Positions 45,268 to 54,266 of a DNA stretch of 64,000 bases are shown piece by piece. Location of the stretch: positions 1-64,000 of the forward strand of contig NZ_JBIGIA010000012.1 of assembly GCF_043555975.1 (NCBI RefSeq), written 5' to 3'. The first letter of the stretch is position 1; every line of letters begins with the position of its first letter. A program made the translations under genes and the position numbers. The DNA comes from Pelomonas nitida. GTDB taxonomy: Bacteria; Pseudomonadota; Gammaproteobacteria; Burkholderiales; Burkholderiaceae_C. Under the pieces are notes generated by a model. It did not search any database, was not told where the DNA came from, and was given only the letters and a program-made list of their open reading frames with translations.

Positions 45268-45813
45268 GCCGGGATTTCGTCCCGGCGGCCGACCTACTTT
45301 CTTGCGCGCGCAAGAAAGTAGGCAAAGAAAGCGCCCCTGTTCCGTCGCCCCTTCGCTGCGCGAAGGGGTCCCCTGCGATGCTCGGAGCCCAGGGCCGCGC
45401 CGAACTCACTTCGCTACGCTGCGTTCAAACAGGCGGCGCGAAGTCAGAGCTTGAGGCTCGCTGCGCTCGCGCCCTGGGCTCCTGCGCTTCTCGGCTCCTC
45501 CAAAGGGGAACCCCGAGCAGCCAACAGCCAACAGCCAGACCCGCAAGCCGGCTGACGCCGGCTGTCCGGTATGCCCCCTTTAGCACCGCCGAGCAGCGCA
45601 AGGCCTTGAGGGCGTGCGCGCAGCGCACCTCAACTTCTGACTTCGCGCAGCTGTTTGAGCGCAGCGTAGCGAAGCGAGTTCTGCGCGAGCCCTCAAGGCC
45701 TGAGCAGCGCAGGGAACCCGAAGCGAAGCGTAGGGCGGTGCGGTCGGGGGGAGCTCTTTGCCTACTTTCTGGCGGCCCAGAAAGTAGGTCGCCCGCCGGG
45801 GCGAATTCCCGGC
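45268..45813. repeat. 546-bp imperfect inverted repeat of two facing repeat units
   Basis: Two diverged copies of a roughly 270-bp unit face each other. Each starts GCCGGGA...CGGCG..CGACCTAC (45268 on the plus strand, 45813 on the minus strand), then a hairpin with arms CCTACTTTCT (45293-45322 perfect over 15 bp; 45761-45788), then shared blocks CTTCGCTACGCTGCG.TCAAACAG and GCGAAGTCAGA. The centre near 45551-45568 has AGCCGGC / GCCGGCT. The 645-bp gap between the GH105 and symporter genes contains this and no gene. Confidence 0.85.
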
Positions 45814-45877
45814 ACCACACGCTGCACAAATCAAGCGCACCGAGACAAGCGCACAAAGCGCACAGCCAGCAAGAGAC

Positions 45878-47548
45878 ATGAATCCCCCTCGCAACCTCCA
45901 CCCCGCCGCCAAAGAGCCCTCCTGGATCAACTACTGGGGCTGGGGCAGTGGCGACGTGCTCGGCGCCGGCGCGCAGGCGGTCGTCACCGGCTGGCTGTTC
46001 TATTTCTTCACGACGTTCTGCAACCTGTCGGCCGTCGAAGCCGGCCTGATCCTCGGCCTGCCGCGGCTGCTGGAAGCCATCACCTGCCCGCTGATCGGCT
46101 ACGTCTCCGACAACCTGCGCCACACCTGGGTGGGCCGCAAGATCGGCCGGCGCAAGCTCTTCCTGCTCATCACCATCCCGCTGCTGCCCAGCTTCGCGCT
46201 GATCTTCCGCACCGGCCACACCTTCACCTACTACCTGCTGGCCTTCATCTTCTTCGAGCTGCTCTACACGATGTTTCTCATCCCCTGGGAAACGCTGGCG
46301 GCCGAGATGACCAAGGACTACAAGCGCAAAGCCAAGTTCGCCGGCGCACGCATGATCATTGCGCAGGGCTCGGCCATCCTGGCCTCCTACCTGCCCACGC
46401 TGCTGATCAACCAGTTCGGCGGCAAGGACTCGCCCGACACCTTCTTCTGGATGGCCGCCATCTTCGGCGTGGCGTTCTCGGTGGTCGTCACCATCGTCGT
46501 GCTGACGACCTGGGAGCGCCCCTACGGCACGCGCGAGCAGGCCATCATGTCGCAGACCTTCGGCGGCGTGAAGCTCGAAGCCGTGCTGATGATCCCGGTG
46601 AAGATGTTCCGCGACCTGTTCTCGACGTTGAAGATCCGCGCCTTCCGACAGCACCTGGCCATCTATCTGGGCGGCTACCTGTCTCAGGACATCTTCAACA
46701 GCGCCTTCGCGTTTTTCGTCGCCACGGTGCTGATGGGCGCCACGCTGGCCATCTCGCAGCTGATGACGCTGATGTACGTGGCCCAGCTCGTCTCGGTGAT
46801 GCTGGCCATCCAGATCGTCATCCGCACCGGCCCGGTGCTGGCCTACCGGCTGGCGGCCGGGCTCTTCGGCGCGGCGCTGCTGCTCTACCTCGTGTTCTAC
46901 ATCGTGCAGCCAGCCGGCTTCGCCGACGGCTTCAAGGCCCTGGGCAGCAACATCTTCGGCGCGCTGAACCCGACGCAGCCGGGCTTCTCGCCGAGCCTGG
47001 CGTTCTGGCTGTTCGTGCCCATCGTGCTGGCCGGCCTGGGCCGGGGCACGCTGAACTTCGTGCCCTGGTCGGTCTACAACTACCTGCCCGATGTCGACGA
47101 GGCCGTCACCGGCGAGCGCCGCGAGGGCATCTTCGCCGGCGTCATGACGCTGGTGCGCAAGCTGGCCCAGAGCGGCGCCATCATGGCCTGTGGCTGGATC
47201 ATCGACCTGGGCGGCTACATCCGCACCCGGCCAGGCGAGGTCGTCGTGCAGACGCCCGAGGCCATCCAGACGGTCACCGCGCTGATGGTGGGTGGCCCGC
47301 TGCTGATGCTGGCCCTGGGCGCGCTGGCTTCGTGGCGCTTTCGGCTGAACGCCAGCACGCACGCGGTGCTGGTGCACGAGGTGGAGCGGCTGCGCGCCGG
47401 CGCCGTCGAGGCCGAGAGCGAGGAGAACCAGCGCATCGTCGAAGCGCTCACCGGCTGGCCGTATGAGCGCCTCTGGGGGCGCAGCGACAGCGTGGCCGCG
47501 TCCGACCTGCCTCCCCTCCCGCAAGTTCACCGCGACCGCCTGACATGA
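45878..47548 (+). CDS. GPH-family sugar:cation symporter (MFS)
   Basis: This 556-residue protein has about twelve hydrophobic segments and the glycoside-pentoside-hexuronide symporter signatures. It opens INYWGWGSGDVLGAGAQAVVTGWLFYFFT, has LILGLPRLLEAITCPLIGYVSDNLRHTWVGRKIGRRKLFL (the GxxSD..R...GRRR loop), FELLYTMFLIPWETLAAEMTKDYKRK, and a central cytoplasmic loop before helix 7. It probably imports rhamnogalacturonan-derived oligo- or disaccharides (for example unsaturated GalA-Rha) for the cytoplasmic GH105 and GH28 enzymes. It is somewhat longer than typical members (about 460-500 aa). Its ATGA end overlaps the acetylesterase start. Specificity is inferred from the neighbours. Confidence 0.88.
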   Translation: MNPPRNLHPAAKEPSWINYWGWGSGDVLGAGAQAVVTGWLFYFFTTFCNLSAVEAGLILGLPRLLEAITCPLIGYVSDNLRHTWVGRKIGRRKLFLLITIPLLPSFALIFRTGHTFTYYLLAFIFFELLYTMFLIPWETLAAEMTKDYKRKAKFAGARMIIAQGSAILASYLPTLLINQFGGKDSPDTFFWMAAIFGVAFSVVVTIVVLTTWERPYGTREQAIMSQTFGGVKLEAVLMIPVKMFRDLFSTLKIRAFRQHLAIYLGGYLSQDIFNSAFAFFVATVLMGATLAISQLMTLMYVAQLVSVMLAIQIVIRTGPVLAYRLAAGLFGAALLLYLVFYIVQPAGFADGFKALGSNIFGALNPTQPGFSPSLAFWLFVPIVLAGLGRGTLNFVPWSVYNYLPDVDEAVTGERREGIFAGVMTLVRKLAQSGAIMACGWIIDLGGYIRTRPGEVVVQTPEAIQTVTALMVGGPLLMLALGALASWRFRLNASTHAVLVHEVERLRAGAVEAESEENQRIVEALTGWPYERLWGRSDSVAASDLPPLPQVHRDRLT

Positions 47549-48795
47549 AGCCCCTCCTCCTTGTCGCCAGCCTGCTGGCTTCACCCGCCTGGGCCGCCGA
47601 CGCGTGGCGCTTCAGCTTCGACGGCCAGCCCGCCAAAGGCGAGGTCGCCATCGCGGCCGACACGACCTACAGCCGCGAACGCGGCCATGGCTTCGAGGCC
47701 GACGACAAACGCAACGCCGCCGGCCTGCCCTACTTCTTCTCGGTGGACTTGCCCGAGGGCAACTACCGCGTTACCGCCACGCTGGGCGGCAAGGAGGCCA
47801 GCGAGACAACCCTCAAGACCGAGCTGCGCCGCCTGCAGCTGGACGCGGCCCGCGTGCCCGCCGGCAAGACCGAGACGCGCCGCTTCATCGTCAACGTGCG
47901 CACCGCCAACATCGCCGCCGTGACCGGTGTGGAGCCGGGCCGCGTCAAGCTCAAGGAGCGCGAGATCGCCAGCGAGGGCTGGGCCTGGGACCGCCGGCTG
48001 ACGCTCGAGATCAACGGCGCACAGCCGGCGCTCACGCATCTGCTCATCGAGCCGGTCCAGGTGCCTACCGTCTATCTGCTGGGCGACTCCACGGTCGCCG
48101 ATCAAAGCGGCGAGCCCTATGCCAGCTGGGGCCAGATGCTGCCCGCGCTGTTCAAGCCGACAGTGGCGGTGTCCAACCACGCCGAGTCGGGCGAAACCTA
48201 TCGCGACTCGCTGAACCGCCGCCGCCTCGACAAGATCCTGTCGACGCTGCAGCCCGGCGACACGGTGCTGCTGCAGTTCGGCCACAACGACCAGAAGCAG
48301 CAAAAGGACGGCAGCGGCAACGCCGAGACCTACAAGGCCGAGCTGCGCACGCACGCTGAAGCCATCTTGGCGCGCGGCGCTGTGCCGGTGGTGCTGTCGT
48401 CGATGGAGCGCCGCAATTTCGACGCCGAGGGCCGGCTCAAGCCCAGCCTGCTCGAGTACGCCGACGCCGCCCGCACGGTGGCGCGGGACATGCGGCTGGC
48501 CTTCGTGGACCTCAACGCGATGAGCCAGCAGCTCTATGCCACGCTCGGGCCCGAGCGGTCGCAGGCCATGCACCCGCTGAACAACGGCAAGCTGGACAAC
48601 ACCCACCACAATAGCTACGGCGCCATGCAGCTGGCGCGCCTGGTGGCGCTGGGCCTGCGGGACGCCCGCGTGCCGGTGGCCGGGCAACTGCGTGATGATC
48701 TGGGCCCCATCGACCCGGCCAGGCCGTTGCCGCCGGAGCAGTTCCACATCGCCGTCAGCCCCGGCTTCACGCAGCAACGCCCGCTGGGGGATTGA
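47545..48795 (+). CDS. rhamnogalacturonan acetylesterase-like SGNH hydrolase
   Basis: This 416-residue exported protein has a signal peptide (1-17, LLVASLLASPAWA), an N-terminal beta-sandwich, malectin-like domain (about 20-170; ADTTYSRERGHGFEADDK, FFSVDLPEGNYRVTATLGG), and a GDSL/SGNH esterase domain. Block I is LLGDSTVADQS with Ser182. LQFGHNDQKQ follows (block III Asn), and the C-terminal D..H is in LDNTHHNSYGAMQLARLVALGL. This is the bacterial rhamnogalacturonan acetylesterase type (CE12-like), which removes acetyl groups from galacturonic acid in RG-I so that lyases can act. It is translationally coupled to the symporter gene. Confidence 0.87.
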   Translation: MKPLLLVASLLASPAWAADAWRFSFDGQPAKGEVAIAADTTYSRERGHGFEADDKRNAAGLPYFFSVDLPEGNYRVTATLGGKEASETTLKTELRRLQLDAARVPAGKTETRRFIVNVRTANIAAVTGVEPGRVKLKEREIASEGWAWDRRLTLEINGAQPALTHLLIEPVQVPTVYLLGDSTVADQSGEPYASWGQMLPALFKPTVAVSNHAESGETYRDSLNRRRLDKILSTLQPGDTVLLQFGHNDQKQQKDGSGNAETYKAELRTHAEAILARGAVPVVLSSMERRNFDAEGRLKPSLLEYADAARTVARDMRLAFVDLNAMSQQLYATLGPERSQAMHPLNNGKLDNTHHNSYGAMQLARLVALGLRDARVPVAGQLRDDLGPIDPARPLPPEQFHIAVSPGFTQQRPLGD

Positions 48796-48798
48796 TCA

Positions 48799-48890
48799 CC
48801 CCTCGCCCAGTCTTGCCTGGCTGAACGCCGGCAAGCCTGGTCGGTCCCCCCGAGGGGACGGCGATGCTTGCGGCGGCTCGGCGCGCGGCC
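48799..48890. repeat. REP-like palindromic repeat, copy A
   Basis: An intergenic element begins CCCCTCGCCCAGTCTTGCC and contains CTTGCC...GGCAAG and CCCCTCG...CGAGGGG as nested inverted pairs, ending GATGCTTGCGGC before a variable tail. About 90% of the first 75 bp is identical to copy B at 57725-57803. It follows the acetylesterase stop by three bases, so it may act as an mRNA 3' structure. Confidence 0.82.
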
Positions 48891-48950
48891 AGTGGTTCAA
48901 TGCACGGCGCGTGGCAGCACCACGGAACGGACAACTGAGATCACCTCGAC

Positions 48951-50198
48951 ATGAAATCCACCCTCCTTGCCGCGGCGCTCGCCTGCGCCACGCTCGCGCA
49001 CGCCCCCACCACCTTCGCCGCACCACCGCAGGCGGCCGAAGCCCTCACCGCGCAGGGCTTTTCGCCCGCGCGCCTGAAGCGGCTGGACGCCGCCATCGAC
49101 GAACAGATCGCCCGCCAGCAACTCGCCGGCGGCGTGATGGTCGTCATGCGTGACGGCAAGCCGGTCGTGTTCAAGGCCTATGGCCAGCAGGACATCGAGA
49201 ACGCGCGGCCCATGCGCACGGACACCATCTTCCGCATCGCCTCCATGAGCAAGGCGCTGACGACGGTGGCCGCGATGATCCTGTACGAGGAAGGCCGCTT
49301 CCAGCTGAAGGACCCCGTCTCGCGCTACCTGCCGGCCTTCGCGAACGTGCAGGTTGCGCTGACCGGCGGCGGCACCGAGAAGCCGCGGCGCCCGCTGACC
49401 ATCCACGACCTGCTCACGCACACCGCCGGCATGAGCTATGGCGCCGGCCCCGCCAAGGCCGCGTACGAAGCGACTGGCATGAAGGACTGGTACCTCGTCG
49501 GCAATGACGAGACGCTGGCCCAGTGGACCGACCGCTTCGCCGCGCTGCCGCTGCAGAGCCAGCCGGGCGAACAGTTCATCTACGGGTACGCCACCGATGT
49601 GCTGGGCCGGCTCGTGGAGGTCGTGTCGGGCCAGCCGCTGGATGCCTTCATCAAGGCGCGCATCACCGACCCGCTGCGCATGCCCGACACCGGCTTCGTG
49701 CTGCCCCCCGAGAAGATCTCCCGCCTGGCCAACGTCTACGGCCTGGAGGGCGGGCAACTCAAGCTCGAGGAGACGCCGGCGCGCAGCGATTTCGTCAACG
49801 GCCCGCACAAGCTGATGTCCGGCGGCGCCGGCCTCCTGAGCACCGCGGGCGACTACACACGCTTCCTGCAGATGCTGCTGAACCAGGGCGCGCTCGATGG
49901 CGTGCGCATCCTGGCGCGCCACACCGTGGCGCTGATGACGGCCGACCACCTCGGCGACAAGTCGCGCAGCGACGGAGACGGCTTCGGCCTGGGCTTCTGG
50001 GTCAACGTGCGGCGCGGCGGCTTCAAGGAGCTGGGCAGCGAGGGCGCCTTCGGCTGGGGCAGCGCGTATTTCCCGCAGTACGCGGTGGACCCGAAGGAAA
50101 GGCTGATCATCCTGTTCATGACGCAGCTGCGCCCGGCCGGCAACTCCACGCTGAACCAGCGCGTCAAGACGCTCACCTACCAGGCACTGATCCGCTAG
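48951..50198 (+). CDS. exported beta-lactamase-family serine hydrolase
   Basis: This 415-residue protein has a signal peptide (1-23, ACATLAHAPTTFA) and the class C beta-lactamase/EstB fold. The nucleophile motif is S98-M-S-K in RIASMSKALTTVA, followed by HDLLTHTAGMSYG, a YGYATDVLGRLVEVV segment where the catalytic Tyr is expected, and the C-terminal GAFGWGSAYFPQYAVDP. The fold covers esterases, D-aminopeptidases and lactamases. Its position among pectin genes suggests an esterase on acetylated or feruloylated wall material, but the sequence does not prove this. It starts after REP-like copy A. Its own ribosome site is weak. Confidence 0.85.
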   Translation: MKSTLLAAALACATLAHAPTTFAAPPQAAEALTAQGFSPARLKRLDAAIDEQIARQQLAGGVMVVMRDGKPVVFKAYGQQDIENARPMRTDTIFRIASMSKALTTVAAMILYEEGRFQLKDPVSRYLPAFANVQVALTGGGTEKPRRPLTIHDLLTHTAGMSYGAGPAKAAYEATGMKDWYLVGNDETLAQWTDRFAALPLQSQPGEQFIYGYATDVLGRLVEVVSGQPLDAFIKARITDPLRMPDTGFVLPPEKISRLANVYGLEGGQLKLEETPARSDFVNGPHKLMSGGAGLLSTAGDYTRFLQMLLNQGALDGVRILARHTVALMTADHLGDKSRSDGDGFGLGFWVNVRRGGFKELGSEGAFGWGSAYFPQYAVDPKERLIILFMTQLRPAGNSTLNQRVKTLTYQALIR

Positions 50199-50287
50199 CC
50201 GACGACAGCGGCGCACAGCCGCCGGCTGTTCAAACGCTCAACTGGTTGACCACACGCGGCGCGAGGCACTGCCTACATTCCGCAACA

Positions 50288-50308
50288 GTTCACGGCGGGA
50301 CCGTGAAC
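50288..50308. promoter_or_regulatory. operator-like palindrome before the PL4 gene
   Basis: GTTCACGG and CCGTGAAC are exact inverted repeats around CGGGA, 24 bp before the PL4 start codon. A second short palindrome, TCAACTGGTTGA, lies at 50238-50249. A sugar-responsive repressor could bind here, but no regulator is assigned. Confidence 0.45.
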
Positions 50309-50332
50309 AAAGTCATAAGACCAGGAGACAAC

Positions 50333-52162
50333 ATGAACACGACAAGCTCGCGCCCGTCCTGGGCGCGGTGGCTGGCCGCCGGTGTGCTCGCCAGCATGGC
50401 GCCTGCCGCGATGGCGGCCTTCAGCATCACCACCGTCTGGGACGGCAACAACCCGGCCAAGCCGCAGTACATCATCGACACGGACGCCGGCCTCGTCTTC
50501 AAGGTACGGGGCTACGACAACGGCGCCAGCACCACGTCGGCGGGTGACCTGTCCAGCCTCGTCTACAACGGCGTCGAGTACGCCGACCCGGCCCGCGGCA
50601 CGCAGCTGAACTCGGGCGCGGACTGGCTCTATGCCAATGTGGGCGCGGTGGCCGTGACCGCCGAGCTCGTGGCGGCGGACGGCAGCACCACACCGGCCGC
50701 GACGAGCAACGGTGGCGTGGTGACCGGCAGCGACTACATCAAGGTCACGCTCACCAGCACGAGCACCAAGGGCGGCGTGCTGACGCACTACTACCTGGCC
50801 AAGAAGGGGGAAGCCAACATCCACATGGGCACCCACTTCACCGAGCAGCCCGATGTGCACGGCCTCGTGCGCTTCATCGCCCGCATTCCCATCGCCAAGC
50901 TGCCCGATGGCGGGCCCGCACCAACGGCCGGCGGTTTGGTCACCTACAACGGCGAGAGCTACTGGGCCGAAGACCTGCGCGGCACCAGCGGCGCCATCGA
51001 GGCCAGCGATGTCTTCGGCTTTGCCAGCACCGACGCGCGCTACGGCCAGTCGCGCTCCAAGCATTACGCCAACCGCCGGCTCAAGGACTGGCAGATCCTC
51101 GGCGGCACGGGCCCGGGCGTGGGCATCTGGTTCTGGCGCGACAACCACGAGGGTGACTCGGGCGGCCCTTTCTACCGCAGCCTGCTGCAGCAGATCACCG
51201 GCACGACCAACGAGCTGACCTACATGGTCAACTACGGCGAGGCGCAGACCGAGGCCTTCCGGCTGGGTGTGCTGAACACCTATCTCATGATGTTCACGGA
51301 CGGCTCGCTGCCCACCGTGCGGCCCGATACCAGCTGGTACGGCGCCGTCAACCTGGACGGTTACGTGCCGCCCCTCGGGCGCGGCTCGGTCAGCGTCGCC
51401 GGCGTCAGCGGGCGGGTCGCCGGCATTCCCTACACGGCGGGCTTCGCCAACAGCCAGGCGCAGTACTGGGTCGATGTCGACCCGGTGGACGGCCACTTCA
51501 CATCAACAGGCATGCTGCCGGGCGTCTACACGATGACGCTCTACAAGGGCGAACTCGGCGTGCAGACGGCGCAGGTGACGGTGACTGCCAACGCCGACTA
51601 CGCGATGAACCCCATCGCCATCACCGCCGACCCGGGCGCCACGCCCGCGCTCTGGCGCATCGGCGAATGGGACGGCTCGCCGCAGGAGTTCATCAACGGC
51701 GACCGGCTGACCTTCATGCACCCGTCGGACGTGCGCATGGCGTCCTGGAACGTCGGCCCTTATGTGATCGGCAGCTCCTCGCCCGCCACCGGCTGGCCCG
51801 CCTACCAGTGGAAGGATGTGAACAACGGGCTGCAGGTGCAGTTCACGCTCAAGCGGGGCCAGAACACCGCGCCGCTGCGCCTGCGCGTCGGTCTGACGGC
51901 CGACTTCAACGGCGCCCGCCCGCAGGTCAGCGTCAACAGCTGGACGTCCGCCATCCCCGCCGCGCCGGCCAAGGTGTCGCGCAACATGACCGTGGGCACC
52001 TATCGCGGCGTGAACCGCACCTACAGCTTCGATATCCCCGCCGCACAGCTCGTCGTCGGCACCAATGTGCTGACCATCAACACCGTGAGTGGCACCGCCG
52101 GCACGCGCTTCCTGAGCCCCAGCCTCTCCTTCGACGCCGTCGACCTGGTAGCCCTGCCCTGA
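50333..52162 (+). CDS. rhamnogalacturonan lyase, PL4 family
   Basis: This 609-residue exported protein has a signal peptide (1-27, LAAGVLASMAPAAMA) and three domains in the PL4 order. A catalytic beta-sandwich (about 28-335) contains YIIDTDAGLVFKVRGYDNGA, YYLAKKGEANIHMGTH, SKHYANRRLKDWQILGGTGPGVGIWFWRDNHEGDSGGPFYRS. An FnIII-like domain follows (RGSVSVAGVSGRVAG...GVYTMTLYKGEL), then a C-terminal CBM-like jelly roll with LWRIGEWDGSPQEFINGD and FLSPSLSFDAVDLVAL. It cleaves the Rha-GalA backbone of rhamnogalacturonan I by beta-elimination. AGGAGA lies six bases before the ATG. The PEP-CTERM protein gene starts 16 bp downstream. Confidence 0.92.
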   Translation: MNTTSSRPSWARWLAAGVLASMAPAAMAAFSITTVWDGNNPAKPQYIIDTDAGLVFKVRGYDNGASTTSAGDLSSLVYNGVEYADPARGTQLNSGADWLYANVGAVAVTAELVAADGSTTPAATSNGGVVTGSDYIKVTLTSTSTKGGVLTHYYLAKKGEANIHMGTHFTEQPDVHGLVRFIARIPIAKLPDGGPAPTAGGLVTYNGESYWAEDLRGTSGAIEASDVFGFASTDARYGQSRSKHYANRRLKDWQILGGTGPGVGIWFWRDNHEGDSGGPFYRSLLQQITGTTNELTYMVNYGEAQTEAFRLGVLNTYLMMFTDGSLPTVRPDTSWYGAVNLDGYVPPLGRGSVSVAGVSGRVAGIPYTAGFANSQAQYWVDVDPVDGHFTSTGMLPGVYTMTLYKGELGVQTAQVTVTANADYAMNPIAITADPGATPALWRIGEWDGSPQEFINGDRLTFMHPSDVRMASWNVGPYVIGSSSPATGWPAYQWKDVNNGLQVQFTLKRGQNTAPLRLRVGLTADFNGARPQVSVNSWTSAIPAAPAKVSRNMTVGTYRGVNRTYSFDIPAAQLVVGTNVLTINTVSGTAGTRFLSPSLSFDAVDLVALP

Positions 52163-52177
52163 CCCGAGGACACGACC

Positions 52178-52858
52178 ATGAAAACCACCCTGCATTTTCC
52201 GCTGCTCCCGCTGCTGTGCGCCGCCGCGCTGGCCCTGCCGGCCTCGGCCGGCGTCGTGCTAACCCAGGGCGCCGGCAGCGCCACGCCTGCCGCCACGCAC
52301 CTCACGTACACCGCCGATTTCGAGGCCAACGCCGAGCTCGCCAGCCCCTGGTCCGAGGGCGGCCTGCTGTTCAGCCAGGTGGGCGGCCTGGCGGCCGACA
52401 ACGGCGGCTGCGGCTATGCCGGCGAGCTCTGCCTGGCCTATCCCGGCCAGGTCTACAGCGAGGTCTTCTCGGGCAACTTCTTCGCCACCGCCGGCTACAA
52501 CGCCTACCTGTCCATCCGCAGCGCCGGGGCTGATCTGGGCGGCATCGAATTCGCCGTCGATTCCGGCTACGCCACCATCCACCTGATGTGGCAGACCTGG
52601 CTGGACGGCGTGCTCACGGGCACGGGCAAGGCCGCCCTCGGCGCGCAAGGCATCGGCGGGATCGTCGGGCTGAGCGATGCGAACGGCTTCGACGAGGTGC
52701 GCCTCTACACCTTCGACAGCGCCAGCGACAGCAGCGGCTACAGCACGCCGCAGATCGACAGCGTGCACGCCTTCGTCGTGCCCGAGCCGGGCTCGCTCGC
52801 ACTGGCTGCGCTGGCAGGCATCGTCATGGCGGCGGGGCGACGCCGCCGCGCGGGCTGA
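52178..52858 (+). CDS. PEP-CTERM sorting-domain protein
   Basis: This 226-residue protein has a signal peptide (1-24, LLCAAALALPASAG) and a C-terminal exosortase sorting signal. The signal comprises the motif VPEPGS at about 201-206, a hydrophobic helix LALAALAGIVMAA and the basic end GRRRRAG. The body (about 25-195) is a beta-rich domain like those of secreted surface proteins (YTADFEANAELASPWSEGGLLFSQ...IEFAVDSGYATIHLMWQTWLDG). Proteins of this type are processed by exosortase (EpsH) and linked to biofilm matrix. It probably forms an operon with the PL4 lyase. A role in holding lyase or substrate at the surface is inferred; no exosortase gene is in the window. Confidence 0.88.
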   Translation: MKTTLHFPLLPLLCAAALALPASAGVVLTQGAGSATPAATHLTYTADFEANAELASPWSEGGLLFSQVGGLAADNGGCGYAGELCLAYPGQVYSEVFSGNFFATAGYNAYLSIRSAGADLGGIEFAVDSGYATIHLMWQTWLDGVLTGTGKAALGAQGIGGIVGLSDANGFDEVRLYTFDSASDSSGYSTPQIDSVHAFVVPEPGSLALAALAGIVMAAGRRRRAG

Positions 52859-52880
52859 AGCGGCGGCGGGCCGGGCCGGC

Positions 52881-54266
52881 TCAGGCCGCGCTGGCCACAG
52901 CCCGCCAGGCGTCGCGGTAGGCGCGCCAGCCGGTGGGGTTCCACGGCTGTACCGGCTCGGCCGCCGCACCGGCATCGCCCTGGCCCCAGGCCTGCAGCAG
53001 CCAGGCGCCGCAGGTGGTTCCGCTGCTGTCGTCAGACACGCTAACCGACCGCCCCTGCGCCAGCCCCGCCAGCAGCGGGCCGAACCAGGCGTTGGCGGTG
53101 AACGCGCCTTCCACGACGACACGCCCGCTGGCACCCAGCGCGTCCAGGCAGTAGTCAGTCATCAACACCACGTACAGCGTGGCCAGCGCTGCGCGCTCGG
53201 CATCGCTCTCGGCCGGCGGCCCCTGCACACGGCCCAGCCGGCCGGCGAACGGGCCGCTCGTCTCGGCGAAGCAAGGCAGCGCCAGCGTTTGCCGCGCGAT
53301 CAGCCGCTCGACATCGGCCGCGCCGAACGCTGCCGGCTGCGTGCCGGCGATCGCCGCAAACTCGCGGCCACCCATGAAGCGCATGCACGGCACGGCGTCG
53401 CCGAACACGTTGCAGTTGGCCAGCATGTCCTGCGCCTCGACCAGCGGCCGCGTCGCAGAGCCCAGCGCCGCCGCGATGAGCCAGGTGCCGGTGGACAGCA
53501 CCGTGCAGGGCCCGCTCTGCTGCAGCGTCAGCAGGTGGCGCAGCAGCGAGGCATTGCTGTCGTGGATGCCGCACACCACTTCGCAGTCCGACGGCAGCCC
53601 GGTCTCGGCGGCCACCACCGGCCTCAGCACCCCGAGGCGCGCCCAGGCATCGCGCCGCGGCGGGAACAAGGGCAACCAACCCTGGCCCTCGACAAGCGAC
53701 GAATAGCCGCCCTGCGCCGGCCGCCACAAGTCGGTATGGCAGCCCAGCGAGGTCACCTCGCTGGCCGCCACGCCGCACAGACGCCAGGCCCAGTACTGCG
53801 GGTACATCAACACATGCCGCGCCCGCGCAAACTCGGCCGGGAACTGGCTTTGCAGCCAGGCCAGCTGCCGCCCCAGGTTCAGCCCCGCCGGCAGCTGCGG
53901 CGAGCCGCTTTCCTCGAACGCCGGCCGCAGCGCCTCATAACGTGCGGCATCGGCGGCATCACCGGGCACATGCTCGTAGTCCAGCACCGGCAGCACCAGG
54001 CCTGCGTCGTCGACCAACGCCGCCGTGGCGCCATGCGTGACGGGCACGATGGCCCGGATGTCCGCCAGCGCCGAGAGCTCGCGCAACTGCTGCTGCATCC
54101 AGCCCCACAGCCGCTCGGTGTCATGGTGCGGGTAGAGCCCGGCACGGCTCACCGTGTTGGGCGTGCGCACTTCGGTGATCGTGCGGCCCGCCGCGTCGAT
54201 CAGCGTCAGCTTCGCGTTCGTCTTGCCGATGTCGAGGACGACGGTACCCGGGGCCGCAGCGCTCAA
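52881..54266 (-). CDS. FGGY-family carbohydrate kinase, probable L-rhamnulokinase
   Basis: This 461-residue kinase of the ASKHA fold opens VVLDIGKTNAKLTLIDAAG (phosphate loop) and has THGATAALVDDAGLVLPVLDYE, an actin-like second half (VVCGIHDSNASLLRHL; CTVLSTGTWLIAAALG) and the C-terminal GRVVVEGAFTANAWFGPLLAGLAQG. No separate rhaB-type gene is present, and it is coupled by ATGA overlap to the rhamnose-type DeoR regulator, opposite the RhaEW and RhaI genes. Phosphorylation of L-rhamnulose to rhamnulose-1-phosphate is therefore the likely reaction. Related FGGY kinases act on fuculose or xylulose, so the substrate rests on context. Confidence 0.85.
   Translation of the reverse strand: MSAAAPGTVVLDIGKTNAKLTLIDAAGRTITEVRTPNTVSRAGLYPHHDTERLWGWMQQQLRELSALADIRAIVPVTHGATAALVDDAGLVLPVLDYEHVPGDAADAARYEALRPAFEESGSPQLPAGLNLGRQLAWLQSQFPAEFARARHVLMYPQYWAWRLCGVAASEVTSLGCHTDLWRPAQGGYSSLVEGQGWLPLFPPRRDAWARLGVLRPVVAAETGLPSDCEVVCGIHDSNASLLRHLLTLQQSGPCTVLSTGTWLIAAALGSATRPLVEAQDMLANCNVFGDAVPCMRFMGGREFAAIAGTQPAAFGAADVERLIARQTLALPCFAETSGPFAGRLGRVQGPPAESDAERAALATLYVVLMTDYCLDALGASGRVVVEGAFTANAWFGPLLAGLAQGRSVSVSDDSSGTTCGAWLLQAWGQGDAGAAAEPVQPWNPTGWRAYRDAWRAVASAA

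Noticed and set aside
45237..45881. Open frames through the 546-bp repeat
   Set aside because: They follow the repeat sequence, have no ribosome sites and no similarity to known proteins; the region is an intergenic repeat.
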